From Adlercreutzia rubneri (GTDB lineage: Bacteria; Actinomycetota; Coriobacteriia; Coriobacteriales; Eggerthellaceae), in assembly GCF_009755265.1 (NCBI RefSeq), contig NZ_WPOO01000011.1, positions 1 through 64,000 on the forward strand: a stretch of 64,000 bases of DNA. The letters are read 5' to 3'. Shown piece after piece: positions 56,601 to 64,000 of the stretch; the first letter of the stretch is position 1, and each line of letters begins with the position of its first letter. A program made the position numbers and the translations under genes. The notes under the pieces are model-generated. The model was given only the letters and a program-made list of their open reading frames with translations, did not search any database and had not been told where the DNA came from.

Positions 56601-58082
56601 CTACGAAACCTCGCCGGCGTACACCGCCTCGAAGTCCTTGCGGGTAAGAAAGCTCTTTTTTGCCACATCGTCGGGAATGGGCACCGGGTAGTCACCGGTG
56701 AAGCAGGCCGTGCAGAAGCCGTCGTGGCCCGCATCGGCGAGCGACGCGCGCAGGCCGTCCAGCGTGATGAACGCGAGCGAGTCGGAGCCGATCCAGTCGT
56801 TCATCTCCTCAAGCGTCATGTTCGCGGCGATGAGCTGCTCGCGGGTGTCGGTGTCGATGCCGTAGAAGCAGGGCCAGAGCACCTCGGGGCTCACGATGCG
56901 CAGGTGCACCTCGGCCGCCCCGGCATCGCGCAGCATCTGAACGAGCTTCTTGGAAGTGTTGCCGCGCACGATGGAATCGTCGATGACCACGAGGCGCTTG
57001 CCCGAAATCACGCTCGGCAGCGGGTTCAACTTCAGGCGAATGCCCAGCTGGCGCATGGCTTGGGTGGGCTGGATGAAAGTGCGGCCCACGTAGCGGTTCT
57101 TCACGATACCGTCGGTGAACGGAATGCCCGAGGCCTCGGAATAGCCCAGGGCCGCCGGCACGCCGGAGTCGGGCACGCCGAGCACGAGGTCGGCCTCCAC
57201 GGGCGCCTCGTCGGCCAGAATGCGGCCCATGGCGCGGCGCGCCTGGTAGACCGATTGCCCGTCGAGCACCGAGTCGGGCCGGGCGAAGTATACGTACTCG
57301 AAGATACAGGCGGCCCGGGGGCGCGGCGGCACAGCCTGCTCGCTTACCATGCCCTCGGCGGTGAAGCGCACCATCTCGCCGGGCTCCACATCGCGCACGT
57401 ACTCGGCACCGACGATATCGAGCCCGCAGGTCTCCGAGGACACCACCCAGCCGCGACCCTCGGGCAGCTGGCCGATGCACAAGGGCCGAATGCCATGGGG
57501 GTCGCGGAAGGCGTAGAGCGCCTCGGGGCTCGCGAGCACCATGGCGTAGGCGCCCTCCAGGTTCTCCATGGCATAGCGGATGCCCTCGCGCAGATGGTGC
57601 GTCTGACGCGTGAGGTGGCCGATGGCCTTGGCCGCCACCTCGGAATCGGTGCCGGCGCGCAGGTGCTCCCCCTCGTCGATAAGCTGCGCCCGCAGGTGGT
57701 TCGTGTTCACCAGCGTGCCGTTGTGGGCGAGCGCGATGAGCGTGTCGTCGATAGCGGAGATGTGCGGCTGCGCCGCCTCCCAGGAGGCCTTCCCGCCGCT
57801 GGTGGAGTAGCGCACGTGCCCGATGGCCACCACGCCCTCGCCAAGGCCCGCCAGCGTTGCCTCGTCGAAGACCTGGGTCACAAGCCCCAAGTCCTTCGCC
57901 TCGATGACCGTGGAACCGTCGCCCACGGCGATGCCCGCGCTCTCCTGGCCGCGATGCTGCAGGGCCTGCAGCCCGTAGCAGGTCAGGCGCGCCACGTCCT
58001 CGCCCGGCGCGTAGACGCCGAAGACGCCGCACTCCTCTTCCAACCGATCCGGCTGCTCGCCGGGAAATATGCTATCGGCCAC
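56601..58082 (-). CDS. purF: amidophosphoribosyltransferase
   Basis: First committed step of purine synthesis: PRPP + glutamine to phosphoribosylamine. 493 residues. The N-terminal nucleophile is Cys18, exposed after removal of a propeptide (MADSIFPGEQPDRLEEE|C). Then come GVFGVYAPGED, CYGLQALQHRGQESAGIAV and the PRPP loop LVVIDDSIVRGNTSKKL. GTG at 58082 has GGAGG 4 nt upstream and shares one base with the TAG stop of the sortase gene, so expression is linked to it. Confidence 0.96.
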   Translation of the reverse strand: MADSIFPGEQPDRLEEECGVFGVYAPGEDVARLTCYGLQALQHRGQESAGIAVGDGSTVIEAKDLGLVTQVFDEATLAGLGEGVVAIGHVRYSTSGGKASWEAAQPHISAIDDTLIALAHNGTLVNTNHLRAQLIDEGEHLRAGTDSEVAAKAIGHLTRQTHHLREGIRYAMENLEGAYAMVLASPEALYAFRDPHGIRPLCIGQLPEGRGWVVSSETCGLDIVGAEYVRDVEPGEMVRFTAEGMVSEQAVPPRPRAACIFEYVYFARPDSVLDGQSVYQARRAMGRILADEAPVEADLVLGVPDSGVPAALGYSEASGIPFTDGIVKNRYVGRTFIQPTQAMRQLGIRLKLNPLPSVISGKRLVVIDDSIVRGNTSKKLVQMLRDAGAAEVHLRIVSPEVLWPCFYGIDTDTREQLIAANMTLEEMNDWIGSDSLAFITLDGLRASLADAGHDGFCTACFTGDYPVPIPDDVAKKSFLTRKDFEAVYAGEVS

Positions 58083-58990
58083 TAGCCCTCCACTCGCTCT
58101 TGCGCGTCGGCGGCAATCTCGCCGGCCGCATCGTCTTCCACCGCCGTGTCGCCTTGGTAGGTGTCGGTGCCAACATAGCTGATGGGCACGAACTCGGCAA
58201 CATCGGCGAAAGTGATGTAGCGCCAGGTGTTGTCGGCCCCGTCGCACGTGCAGAAACCGAAGAGCTTCGTCGCGTTGGCAAGCGTATCGGTGGTGTCGGG
58301 ATCGGGCGTGACGACGGACTCCTCCACGAGCCAGTCCTTGAAGGCCGTGAATTCCTCGTCGGTCGGGTAGTTCGGCGTGGCGATGGAGGAATGGGTCATG
58401 GGCACATGCTCCACAGCAAAAGTTTGCAAGCGGTAGTTGCCCTCGGGAGTGAGCAGGTAGATGGTGCGATGCTCGTTGAAGATGGCGGAGTCGCGGAACT
58501 CGGCAAAGAGGGCGAACATGGAGCCGTTGCGCATGTGGTGGCCGTAAAGGATGTTCACCTCGTCGGAGAAGTCGCCGGCGTTCTCGCCCGACAGCATGAT
58601 GGAGCCGAACTCGGCGCCGAAAGAGCCCTCGCCCAAGCTGAAGTTGTGGTGCAGGTAGTACTCCGAGTCGCCGTCTTTGTGAGCCACCGGGTAGTTGATG
58701 ATGGTGCCGGGCATGTACACCCACGCGACGATGTCCGGATTGATCGCGCGCAGGGCGTCCCAATCGACCACCAGGTCGGCCAAGTTCGCGACATGGCCGT
58801 CCTCGGGCACTTCGACGACGCGGCTGGCAATCTCCTCGTACTCGTTCTGACCCTGCCAATAGGTGTAGAACAGATAGCCCAGCGTGCCCACCGAGCCGAT
58901 GAACACGATGAGCGCCAGCCAGAACACGATGCGCCAGAAGCACCCGCGCTTCTTTTTCTTCTTGGTATCGGTATTCTGAGCGGTAGCCAT
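58082..58990 (-). CDS. class B sortase
   Basis: Membrane-bound cysteine transpeptidase of 302 residues that attaches surface proteins to the cell wall. A lysine-rich N-terminus and one membrane segment (about 20-42, WRIVFWLALIVFIGSVGTLG) precede the sortase core: VAWVYMPGTIINYPVAHKDG, NILYGHHMRNGSMFAL (catalytic His), KLFGFCTCDGADNTWRYITF (catalytic Cys and Arg). No substrate with a sorting signal is encoded beside it. GGAGG lies 4 nt before the ATG. Its stop overlaps purF, an unusual partner. Confidence 0.93.
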   Translation of the reverse strand: MATAQNTDTKKKKKRGCFWRIVFWLALIVFIGSVGTLGYLFYTYWQGQNEYEEIASRVVEVPEDGHVANLADLVVDWDALRAINPDIVAWVYMPGTIINYPVAHKDGDSEYYLHHNFSLGEGSFGAEFGSIMLSGENAGDFSDEVNILYGHHMRNGSMFALFAEFRDSAIFNEHRTIYLLTPEGNYRLQTFAVEHVPMTHSSIATPNYPTDEEFTAFKDWLVEESVVTPDPDTTDTLANATKLFGFCTCDGADNTWRYITFADVAEFVPISYVGTDTYQGDTAVEDDAAGEIAADAQERVEG

Positions 58991-59124
58991 GAGGCCTCCC
59001 CCTTCGATATCGATCTCTCTGCATGACGGCGGGGCTGGGGTCAGCCTCCTGACCGCGCCGCCCACGACGTCCTCGCCGGTCCCGTGCCGGCGCTCTCGCC
59101 TTCCCCGGCCCTGCGCCGGCGGAA

Positions 59125-59150
59125 AACAAAAGGGCCCCCGCAGGGGCCCT
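59125..59150 (-). terminator. terminator after the 38-residue peptide gene
   Basis: AGGGCCCC/GGGGCCCT stem with a 3-5 nt loop followed by TTTTGTTTT on the minus strand; about 30 bp after the peptide gene. Some read-through would be needed for the sortase-purF genes unless they have their own promoter. Confidence 0.75.
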
Positions 59151-59178
59151 GAGCTCACCCCGTCGAGCGGGCGAGCTG

Positions 59179-59295
59179 CTACTTCTTCATCTCGTCCATG
59201 AAGCCCTTGGCGATGAACACCACGATGACGAGCACGATGATGGCCACAACGACCCAGATGGCCTCCATGGGCACTTCGAAACCGAACAAAGACAT
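59179..59295 (-). CDS. 38-residue single-pass membrane peptide
   Basis: Short gene reading MSLFGFEVPMEAIWVVVAII, then VLVIVVFIAKGFMDEMKK-stop. One membrane helix with a short N-terminus outside or inside and a charged C-terminal FMDEMKK. AAGGAG lies 6 nt before the ATG at 59295, a promoter (59361-59389) precedes it and a terminator follows, so it is very likely a real gene. I recognise no family. It resembles small membrane regulators in size only. Confidence 0.7.
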   Translation of the reverse strand: MSLFGFEVPMEAIWVVVAIIVLVIVVFIAKGFMDEMKK

Positions 59296-59360
59296 AGCGG
59301 ACTCCTTCTATGCAACGGGGCCATCCTCTGCGCACCCGCCAACTTGCTGATGTTGGGTTC

Positions 59361-59389
59361 ATAGTACCCTGAACCCCGGGTTGGCGCAA
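59361..59389 (-). promoter_or_regulatory. promoter of the small membrane peptide gene
   Basis: Minus-strand -35 TTGCGC (59384-59389), a 17-nt spacer and -10 TACTAT (59361-59366), about 70 nt before the start codon. Confidence 0.55.
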
Positions 59390-59391
59390 GG

Positions 59392-59445
59392 AAAAACCCC
59401 GCGACGACGGCGAACTGTCCTCTTGGAGGGCATCACGAGGCGGGG
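59392..59445 (-). terminator. terminator of the polyphosphate:AMP phosphotransferase gene
   Basis: CCCCGC/GCGGGG closing stem with an internal CCTC/GAGG hairpin, followed by TTTTTCC on the minus strand. The stem overlaps the last codons of the gene. Confidence 0.55.
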
Positions 59446-61166
59446 CACTCGCCCAAGCGCTTCTCCAGGGCTTCCACGATGATGCGCAGGGCCTTGATGC
59501 GGGCGTAGCGCTTGTCATCGGACTCCAGCACCACCCAGGGAGCGAACGTGGTCGACGTCAAGCGGAACATATCGTCGATGGCGGCCTTGTACTGGGGGTA
59601 CTTCTCGCGATTGCGCCAATCGTCCTCGGTGATCTTCCACTGCTTGGCCGGGTCGTCCTCGCGGTCCTGGAAGCGGCGCAGCTGCTCCTCGGGGCTCACA
59701 TCGACCCAGAACTTCAGCAAGATGGCACCCCAATCGACCAGATCGTGCTCGAACTCGTTGATTTCGTCGTAGGCCCGCGACCACTCGGCCGGCGTGGCGA
59801 AACCCTCCACGCGCTCCACCAGCACGCGCCCGTACCAGCTGCGATCGTACATGCCCACGTGCCCCGCCTTGGGCAGGCGCGTCCAGTAGCGCCAGAGGAA
59901 CGGATGGGCGAGCTCGGGCTTGGTGGGCGCCGGCGACGGGAAGATGGTGTAGGCGCGAGCGTCGAGAGCCTGGGCGACACGCTTGATGTTGCCGCCCTTG
60001 CCGGCCGCGTCCCACCCCTCGTACATGAGAATGAGGGGGACCCGGCGCTGGAACATGATGTTCTCCAGGCGGAACAGGCGATCCTGCAGGCGCTTGCGCT
60101 CGGTTTTGTATTCCTCCAAGGTGAGCGCCAGGCTGTGGTCGATCGTGTCCACCTGGGGGTAGTGCTTCACGATGTCGAAGCGGGACTTCTTGGGGGCCAA
60201 ATCGTGGGCCGCGGCCGCCTGGGCCTCGGCGCGGGCCAAAGCCACGCCGGTTAACATGCCGCGTCCAGGTTGGGTCGCCGGCGCCGGCACCGCACCGGCT
60301 GCCTCGGCAGCGGCGGCCTCTTCCACGGCGCGCTCTTCCGCGAGAAGCGCATCGGCCCTCTCGCGGGCCGCCAGCGACGCTTTCAGCACGTCGTCGGCCT
60401 CCTTGCGGGCGAGCGCGCGCTCCAGGGCGTCCACCAGCGTGCTGGCGATGGTGAGGTTCGTGCGGCGCTTGTCCTCGCCGTTGAGCAGCACCCAGGGAGC
60501 GAAGTCGTAGTCGCTGCGCTCGAGCAGACGGTCGTACAGCTCGTAGGCGGTCTCGTAGCCGTGATGGCTCTCGAGCTTCTTCTCGGTCACGCGCCAACGG
60601 GTCACGGGATCGTCGTGCAGCCGCTGCAAGCGTTCGACTTGGGCTTTCTTGGTCATATGCACGAAGAACTTCACCACCACGTAGCCATCGGCCACAAGCT
60701 GCTGCTCGAAGTCGTGAACGGAATCCAAGTAGTGGCGCTCCTCCTTCTTGGGAAGCAGCAGTTTGGCCGGCGCGTTGTAGAGCATATGCTGAATGACCGC
60801 CGTATACCAACCGCGATCGTAGAACGTGATGGAGTTCCGCTCGCCTAAGGCCTTCCAGAAGGGCTGCATAATGGGGTAGAAGCCCGTCACGCCGCACTCG
60901 CGGCCGACGAACTCGCGCTCGGTGTCCGGATCGAGGTCGAGCCCCACGTAAACCCCGGTGGAGCGGGCGTCTAAGTGATACATGAGATCGGAGATACGAC
61001 TGCCCTTGCCGGCGCCGTTCCAGCCCTCGAACAGTACCACGAGCCCCACGCCCTCGTTATGAGCCTGCTGCTGGAGCACCACGAGCTTGGCCAGAAGTTC
61101 GTCCCACTGCTCCTTGTAGACGGCCTTCTTCATGGGCTTCTTGTTGAACGTGACCTTCTCGAGCAT
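59433..61166 (-). CDS. pap: polyphosphate:AMP phosphotransferase (two PPK2 domains)
   Basis: Protein of 577 residues with two tandem PPK2-type kinase domains. The first has Walker A GWNGAGKGSRI and lid DRGWYTAVI; the second has GWDAAGKGGNI and DRSWYGRVLVERVEGF. Class II PPK2 enzymes phosphorylate AMP to ADP with polyphosphate. In such tandem proteins the C-terminal domain normally keeps the catalytic residues. An Ala-rich linker (about 285-345) joins the domains. ATG at 61166 starts MLEKVTFNKK. ppk1 lies upstream after 64 bp, so polymer synthesis and use are co-expressed. Confidence 0.93.
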   Translation of the reverse strand: MLEKVTFNKKPMKKAVYKEQWDELLAKLVVLQQQAHNEGVGLVVLFEGWNGAGKGSRISDLMYHLDARSTGVYVGLDLDPDTEREFVGRECGVTGFYPIMQPFWKALGERNSITFYDRGWYTAVIQHMLYNAPAKLLLPKKEERHYLDSVHDFEQQLVADGYVVVKFFVHMTKKAQVERLQRLHDDPVTRWRVTEKKLESHHGYETAYELYDRLLERSDYDFAPWVLLNGEDKRRTNLTIASTLVDALERALARKEADDVLKASLAARERADALLAEERAVEEAAAAEAAGAVPAPATQPGRGMLTGVALARAEAQAAAAHDLAPKKSRFDIVKHYPQVDTIDHSLALTLEEYKTERKRLQDRLFRLENIMFQRRVPLILMYEGWDAAGKGGNIKRVAQALDARAYTIFPSPAPTKPELAHPFLWRYWTRLPKAGHVGMYDRSWYGRVLVERVEGFATPAEWSRAYDEINEFEHDLVDWGAILLKFWVDVSPEEQLRRFQDREDDPAKQWKITEDDWRNREKYPQYKAAIDDMFRLTSTTFAPWVVLESDDKRYARIKALRIIVEALEKRLGECPAS

Positions 61167-61230
61167 GGCTTTCCTTTCCCCTATCTTTGGGCGTTCGTCT
61201 TCTGTGAGAACCGGGCGCTGCGACGCCGGC

Positions 61231-64000
61231 CTATTTGCCGAACAGGCGGCGAAAGAACCGCGCGATGGCATTGCCCTCAGGCGCCGGTTCCACCACGGCG
61301 GCCGGCACGATGGCGCGGCCGTCATCGGTGCGAGCGGCATCGATGACCTCGGTTGCGGGGGCCGGAGCGGGGACCGGTGCCGTTACCGCAGCAGCGGTCG
61401 GCGCGGTATCGGGCCGCGGGCGCCCCTCTTCCACGGCCGTTGCCGCCGCGGCATCCAACTCCGCGCGTTCGGCCACGGGGCCCTCGGCGGTCGGGGCTGT
61501 CGCAGCCGGATCAGCCGCCTCGGCCGGATCGGTCGCAACTGGATCAGAACCGGCGGCAGGGGCATCTTCCGAGGGCGCCGTCGCCCCTTGGGCCTCACGG
61601 GCCTGCAGGGCGGCCACCTCCTGGGCCACGCCCTTGGTCACCGCCTCCAAAACCGACGCCGCCGTAGCCGTCGCAGCCGCGGCCATGGCATCGGCCGCAT
61701 CGCGCACGGCCTTGGCCTCGGCCGCCTCCAACTCCGGCGAGCGATGGGCGATAAACTCCGACTCCTCTTCCGTCACCACCTCGTCGGCACCGGCCGGGGC
61801 GCTCCCTGCGGTCGCCACCTCCCCGAGCGGAAACACCATGCGCGCACTGCCGCCGTTGTTGGCCTCCTGACGGGCGGCCAGCTCGGCCGACACGAGCTTC
61901 ATGCGCTGAGCCTCGGCAATGAGGTACTTCTGGGAATCGAACAGCTCTACCTCCCCGTTCTCGTCACGTTCGGCGAAAGCGCCGAGCGCCGTGTAGGAGC
62001 CGTCGGGCAGAAGCTCGCGCAGCTTGGCGGTGTCGGAGTAGCAGATGCCCAAATACCCCAGCACCTGGTTGCGCAGCGTATCGTTCAAAATGGGCCAGGC
62101 GATCTCGATGCGCTTGTCCATGTTGCGGGTCATGAGGTCGGCGCTGGACAGGTACAGCTTGCAGTCGTCGCGCGGGCCGAAGCCGTAGATGCGGCTGTGC
62201 TCGAGCAGCTGGCCGACGATGGACACTTCGCGCACGCGGTCGGTGTAGCCTTCCACGCCCGGCAGGATGCAGGAGATGCCGCGCACGAACAGGTCGATGG
62301 GCACCCCCGCCTGGGAGGCCTCCACCAGCTTGTCGATGACCTCCTTATCGGTGATGGAGTTCGTCTTGAAGAACAGCCCGCACTTCTCGCCGCGGCGCGC
62401 GCGCTCGATCTGCACGTCGATGTTGCGCAGGATGTTCTGCTTGATCATAAGCGGCGCGACCCACAGGATGTCGTAGTTGTCTGAGGTGTTCTCCAGCGCC
62501 ATGTTGCGGAAGAAGTCGGCAGCGTCGTGACCGATTTGGGAATCGCAGGTGATGAACGAGAAGTCGGTGTAGAGTTTCGCCGTCTTCTCGTTGTAGTTGC
62601 CCGTACCCAGCTGGGTGATGTGCTGCAGGCCGTTTTCCGTCTGACGCGTGATAGTGCAGATCTTCGAGTGTACCTTGAAGTTGCGGAAGCCGTAGATGAC
62701 GTGGCAGCCGGCGGCCTCGAAGCGCTGGGACCACTCGATGTTGTTGGACTCGTCGAAGCGGGCGCGCAGTTCGAACAGCGCCGTGACCTCCTTGCCGTTC
62801 TCGGCGGCGTTGATGAGCGCCTCGGCCAGATGCGACTGGCTCGCCAGGCGGTACAGCGTGATTTTGATGGAAACGACGGCCGGGTCCACCGAGGCCTCGC
62901 GCAGAAGCTGCACGAAAGCGTCCATGGACTGGTAGGGGTACGACAACAGCACCTCGTGCTCGCTCACCTGCTCGATGATGGAGCGCTTGCGATCGAGGCA
63001 GGCGGGCCACTGAGGCGTGAACGGCGCCTGGGTGAGCGCGGCGCGCGCCTCGGCGGACAGACGACTGCCCAACCCCCAGGTGTAGCCCATGTTCAGCGGC
63101 ACGCGGGTGACGAACAGCTGGTGCTCGGCCAGGCCCAACTTCTCCAGCAGAAGCCCCTTCACCGTGCGCGAGAGCGGCCGCTCGCTTTCCAGGCGCACCG
63201 GCGCCAGGCGGCTGCGCTTCTTCAGGATGCGCTTCATGTGCTCGCGGTAGTCCTCGCCCTGCTCTTCGGCGCCTTCCGTGGCATCCAAATCGGCGTTGCG
63301 GGTCACGCAGATGATGTTGGTGTGCTTGACGGTGTACATCGAGAAGACCTCGGCGGCGAACATCTCGATGGCGCGCTCCACCAGGATGAACTGCAGCCCG
63401 TCGCCGGGCAGCTCGATGACACGGCTCGTCTGGCGCGGCAGCGGAATGATGCCCAGCGTCACGCCCTCGGCGCCGAGGTTCTTCGTGGCCTTCGCCTCGG
63501 CCTTGTCGCGGGCGCGCTCCTCCTTCGACTTCTTCGCCTTGGGACGCGCCTCCTCATCGAGGCGCACGACGATGTACAGGCCGCCGTTTTCCAGATGCGG
63601 GAAGGGGTGCCGCGCGTTGATGATCTGCGGCGAGAGGAAGGGCAGCACGTTGTCCTCCATGTAGCCGCGCAGGTAATCGCGCTGCTCGGCCGTGAGGTCT
63701 TCCTTGTGCAAACCGCGAATGCCTTGTTCGGCGAGGAGGCTGCGGACCGTTTTATAGGTTTCCTCGTAGTAGGGGTACAGCTCGTGGCAGCGGGCGTAGA
63801 TGGCGTCCAGCTGCTGGGCCGGCGTCATGCCGGACTTCGGGTCGATGATGGACTTCTTCAAAAGCGACAGGTCGGTGAGCGAACCGACGCGCACCATGAA
63901 GAACTCCTGCAAGTTGCTCCAGAAGATGGAGATGAAGTTCAAGCGCTCGAGCAGCGGCACCGTGGGATCGGCCCCCTGGTCGAGCACGCGCTTGTTGAAA
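61231..64000 (-). CDS. ppk1: polyphosphate kinase 1 (start beyond right edge)
   Basis: Polymerises the ATP gamma-phosphate into polyphosphate. About 923 codons are visible and the 5' end lies outside: the frame is open to the edge as FNKRVLDQG, which in homologues follows the first ~30 residues. Visible motifs: LLERLNFISIFWSNLQEFFM and HSKICTITRQTENGLQHITQ, which contains the autophosphorylated His, then LGTGNYNEKTAKLY. Normal PPK1 has about 700 residues; here about 220 extra residues, Ala/Pro/Glu-rich, follow RMVFPLGEVA and end in an amphipathic basic stretch AIARFFRRLFGK. That tail is unusual. Confidence 0.95.
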   Translation of the reverse strand, partial: FNKRVLDQGADPTVPLLERLNFISIFWSNLQEFFMVRVGSLTDLSLLKKSIIDPKSGMTPAQQLDAIYARCHELYPYYEETYKTVRSLLAEQGIRGLHKEDLTAEQRDYLRGYMEDNVLPFLSPQIINARHPFPHLENGGLYIVVRLDEEARPKAKKSKEERARDKAEAKATKNLGAEGVTLGIIPLPRQTSRVIELPGDGLQFILVERAIEMFAAEVFSMYTVKHTNIICVTRNADLDATEGAEEQGEDYREHMKRILKKRSRLAPVRLESERPLSRTVKGLLLEKLGLAEHQLFVTRVPLNMGYTWGLGSRLSAEARAALTQAPFTPQWPACLDRKRSIIEQVSEHEVLLSYPYQSMDAFVQLLREASVDPAVVSIKITLYRLASQSHLAEALINAAENGKEVTALFELRARFDESNNIEWSQRFEAAGCHVIYGFRNFKVHSKICTITRQTENGLQHITQLGTGNYNEKTAKLYTDFSFITCDSQIGHDAADFFRNMALENTSDNYDILWVAPLMIKQNILRNIDVQIERARRGEKCGLFFKTNSITDKEVIDKLVEASQAGVPIDLFVRGISCILPGVEGYTDRVREVSIVGQLLEHSRIYGFGPRDDCKLYLSSADLMTRNMDKRIEIAWPILNDTLRNQVLGYLGICYSDTAKLRELLPDGSYTALGAFAERDENGEVELFDSQKYLIAEAQRMKLVSAELAARQEANNGGSARMVFPLGEVATAGSAPAGADEVVTEEESEFIAHRSPELEAAEAKAVRDAADAMAAAATATAASVLEAVTKGVAQEVAALQAREAQGATAPSEDAPAAGSDPVATDPAEAADPAATAPTAEGPVAERAELDAAAATAVEEGRPRPDTAPTAAAVTAPVPAPAPATEVIDAARTDDGRAIVPAAVVEPAPEGNAIARFFRRLFGK

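Overview
The window is about 64 kb of high-GC DNA that looks like a chromosomal segment of a strictly anaerobic gut actinobacterium of the family Eggerthellaceae (Coriobacteriia). The 5' part of a 16S rRNA gene at the left edge resembles Adlercreutzia/Eggerthella-type 16S as I remember it. The gene content fits too: a Tat-exported flavin/Fe-S reductase paired with a membrane-bound LuxR regulator, class B sortase, two U32 proteins, split PurH activities and stand-alone polyphosphate enzymes. Nearly all genes lie on the minus strand. I see no prophage, plasmid or CRISPR region.

Layout. 1-0.8 kb: 5' end of 16S rRNA and its promoters. 0.8-2.6 kb: a secreted Asp-rich repeat protein, an ECF sigma factor and an RsgI-like anti-sigma factor. 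2.7-9.4 kb: tyrS, a U32 peptidase, a lipoprotein and a class A PBP. 9.5-11.9 kb: an AAA ATPase and a lipoprotein built from 11-residue repeats. 12.2-20.3 kb: arginine biosynthesis, argCJBD followed by argGH. The argG leader encodes a 43-residue peptide ending in two runs of four arginine codons, a candidate arginine attenuator. 20.6-26.1 kb: slyD, a small protein, a PucR regulator, a TrhP-like U32 protein and cysS. 26.2-27.5 kb: a hipBA locus with a dead toxin gene. 27.6-30.1 kb: a small alarmone synthetase and a second sigma/anti-sigma pair. 30.4-34.6 kb: the Tat reductase and its divergent LuxR regulator. 34.8-43.6 kb: ispF, ispD, clpC, a K+ channel, lysS (fused to a tRNA-binding domain), greA and tatA. 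44-46 kb: a zincin, a MerR regulator and an IS3-scarred junction between a truncated alcohol dehydrogenase and a truncated sigma factor. 46-51.2 kb: ackA, tRNA-Pro, a thioesterase, a flippase-like membrane protein, an ATP-grasp protein and a DUF4430 lipoprotein behind a probable cobalamin riboswitch. 51.3-59.3 kb: purine genes (AICAR transformylase, PurO-type IMP cyclohydrolase, xdhC, purN, purM, purF) headed by a sortase and a 38-residue membrane peptide. 59.4-64 kb: polyphosphate:AMP phosphotransferase and polyphosphate kinase 1, which runs off the right edge.

Unexplained by gene content is a recurring intergenic architecture. At least seven gaps hold long inverted repeats made of two to five copies of a 12-32 bp segment. 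The copied sequence is private to each gap, while the layout (long outer stem, nested inner stem) recurs. This pattern and the arginine leader peptide are the two observations most worth following up.
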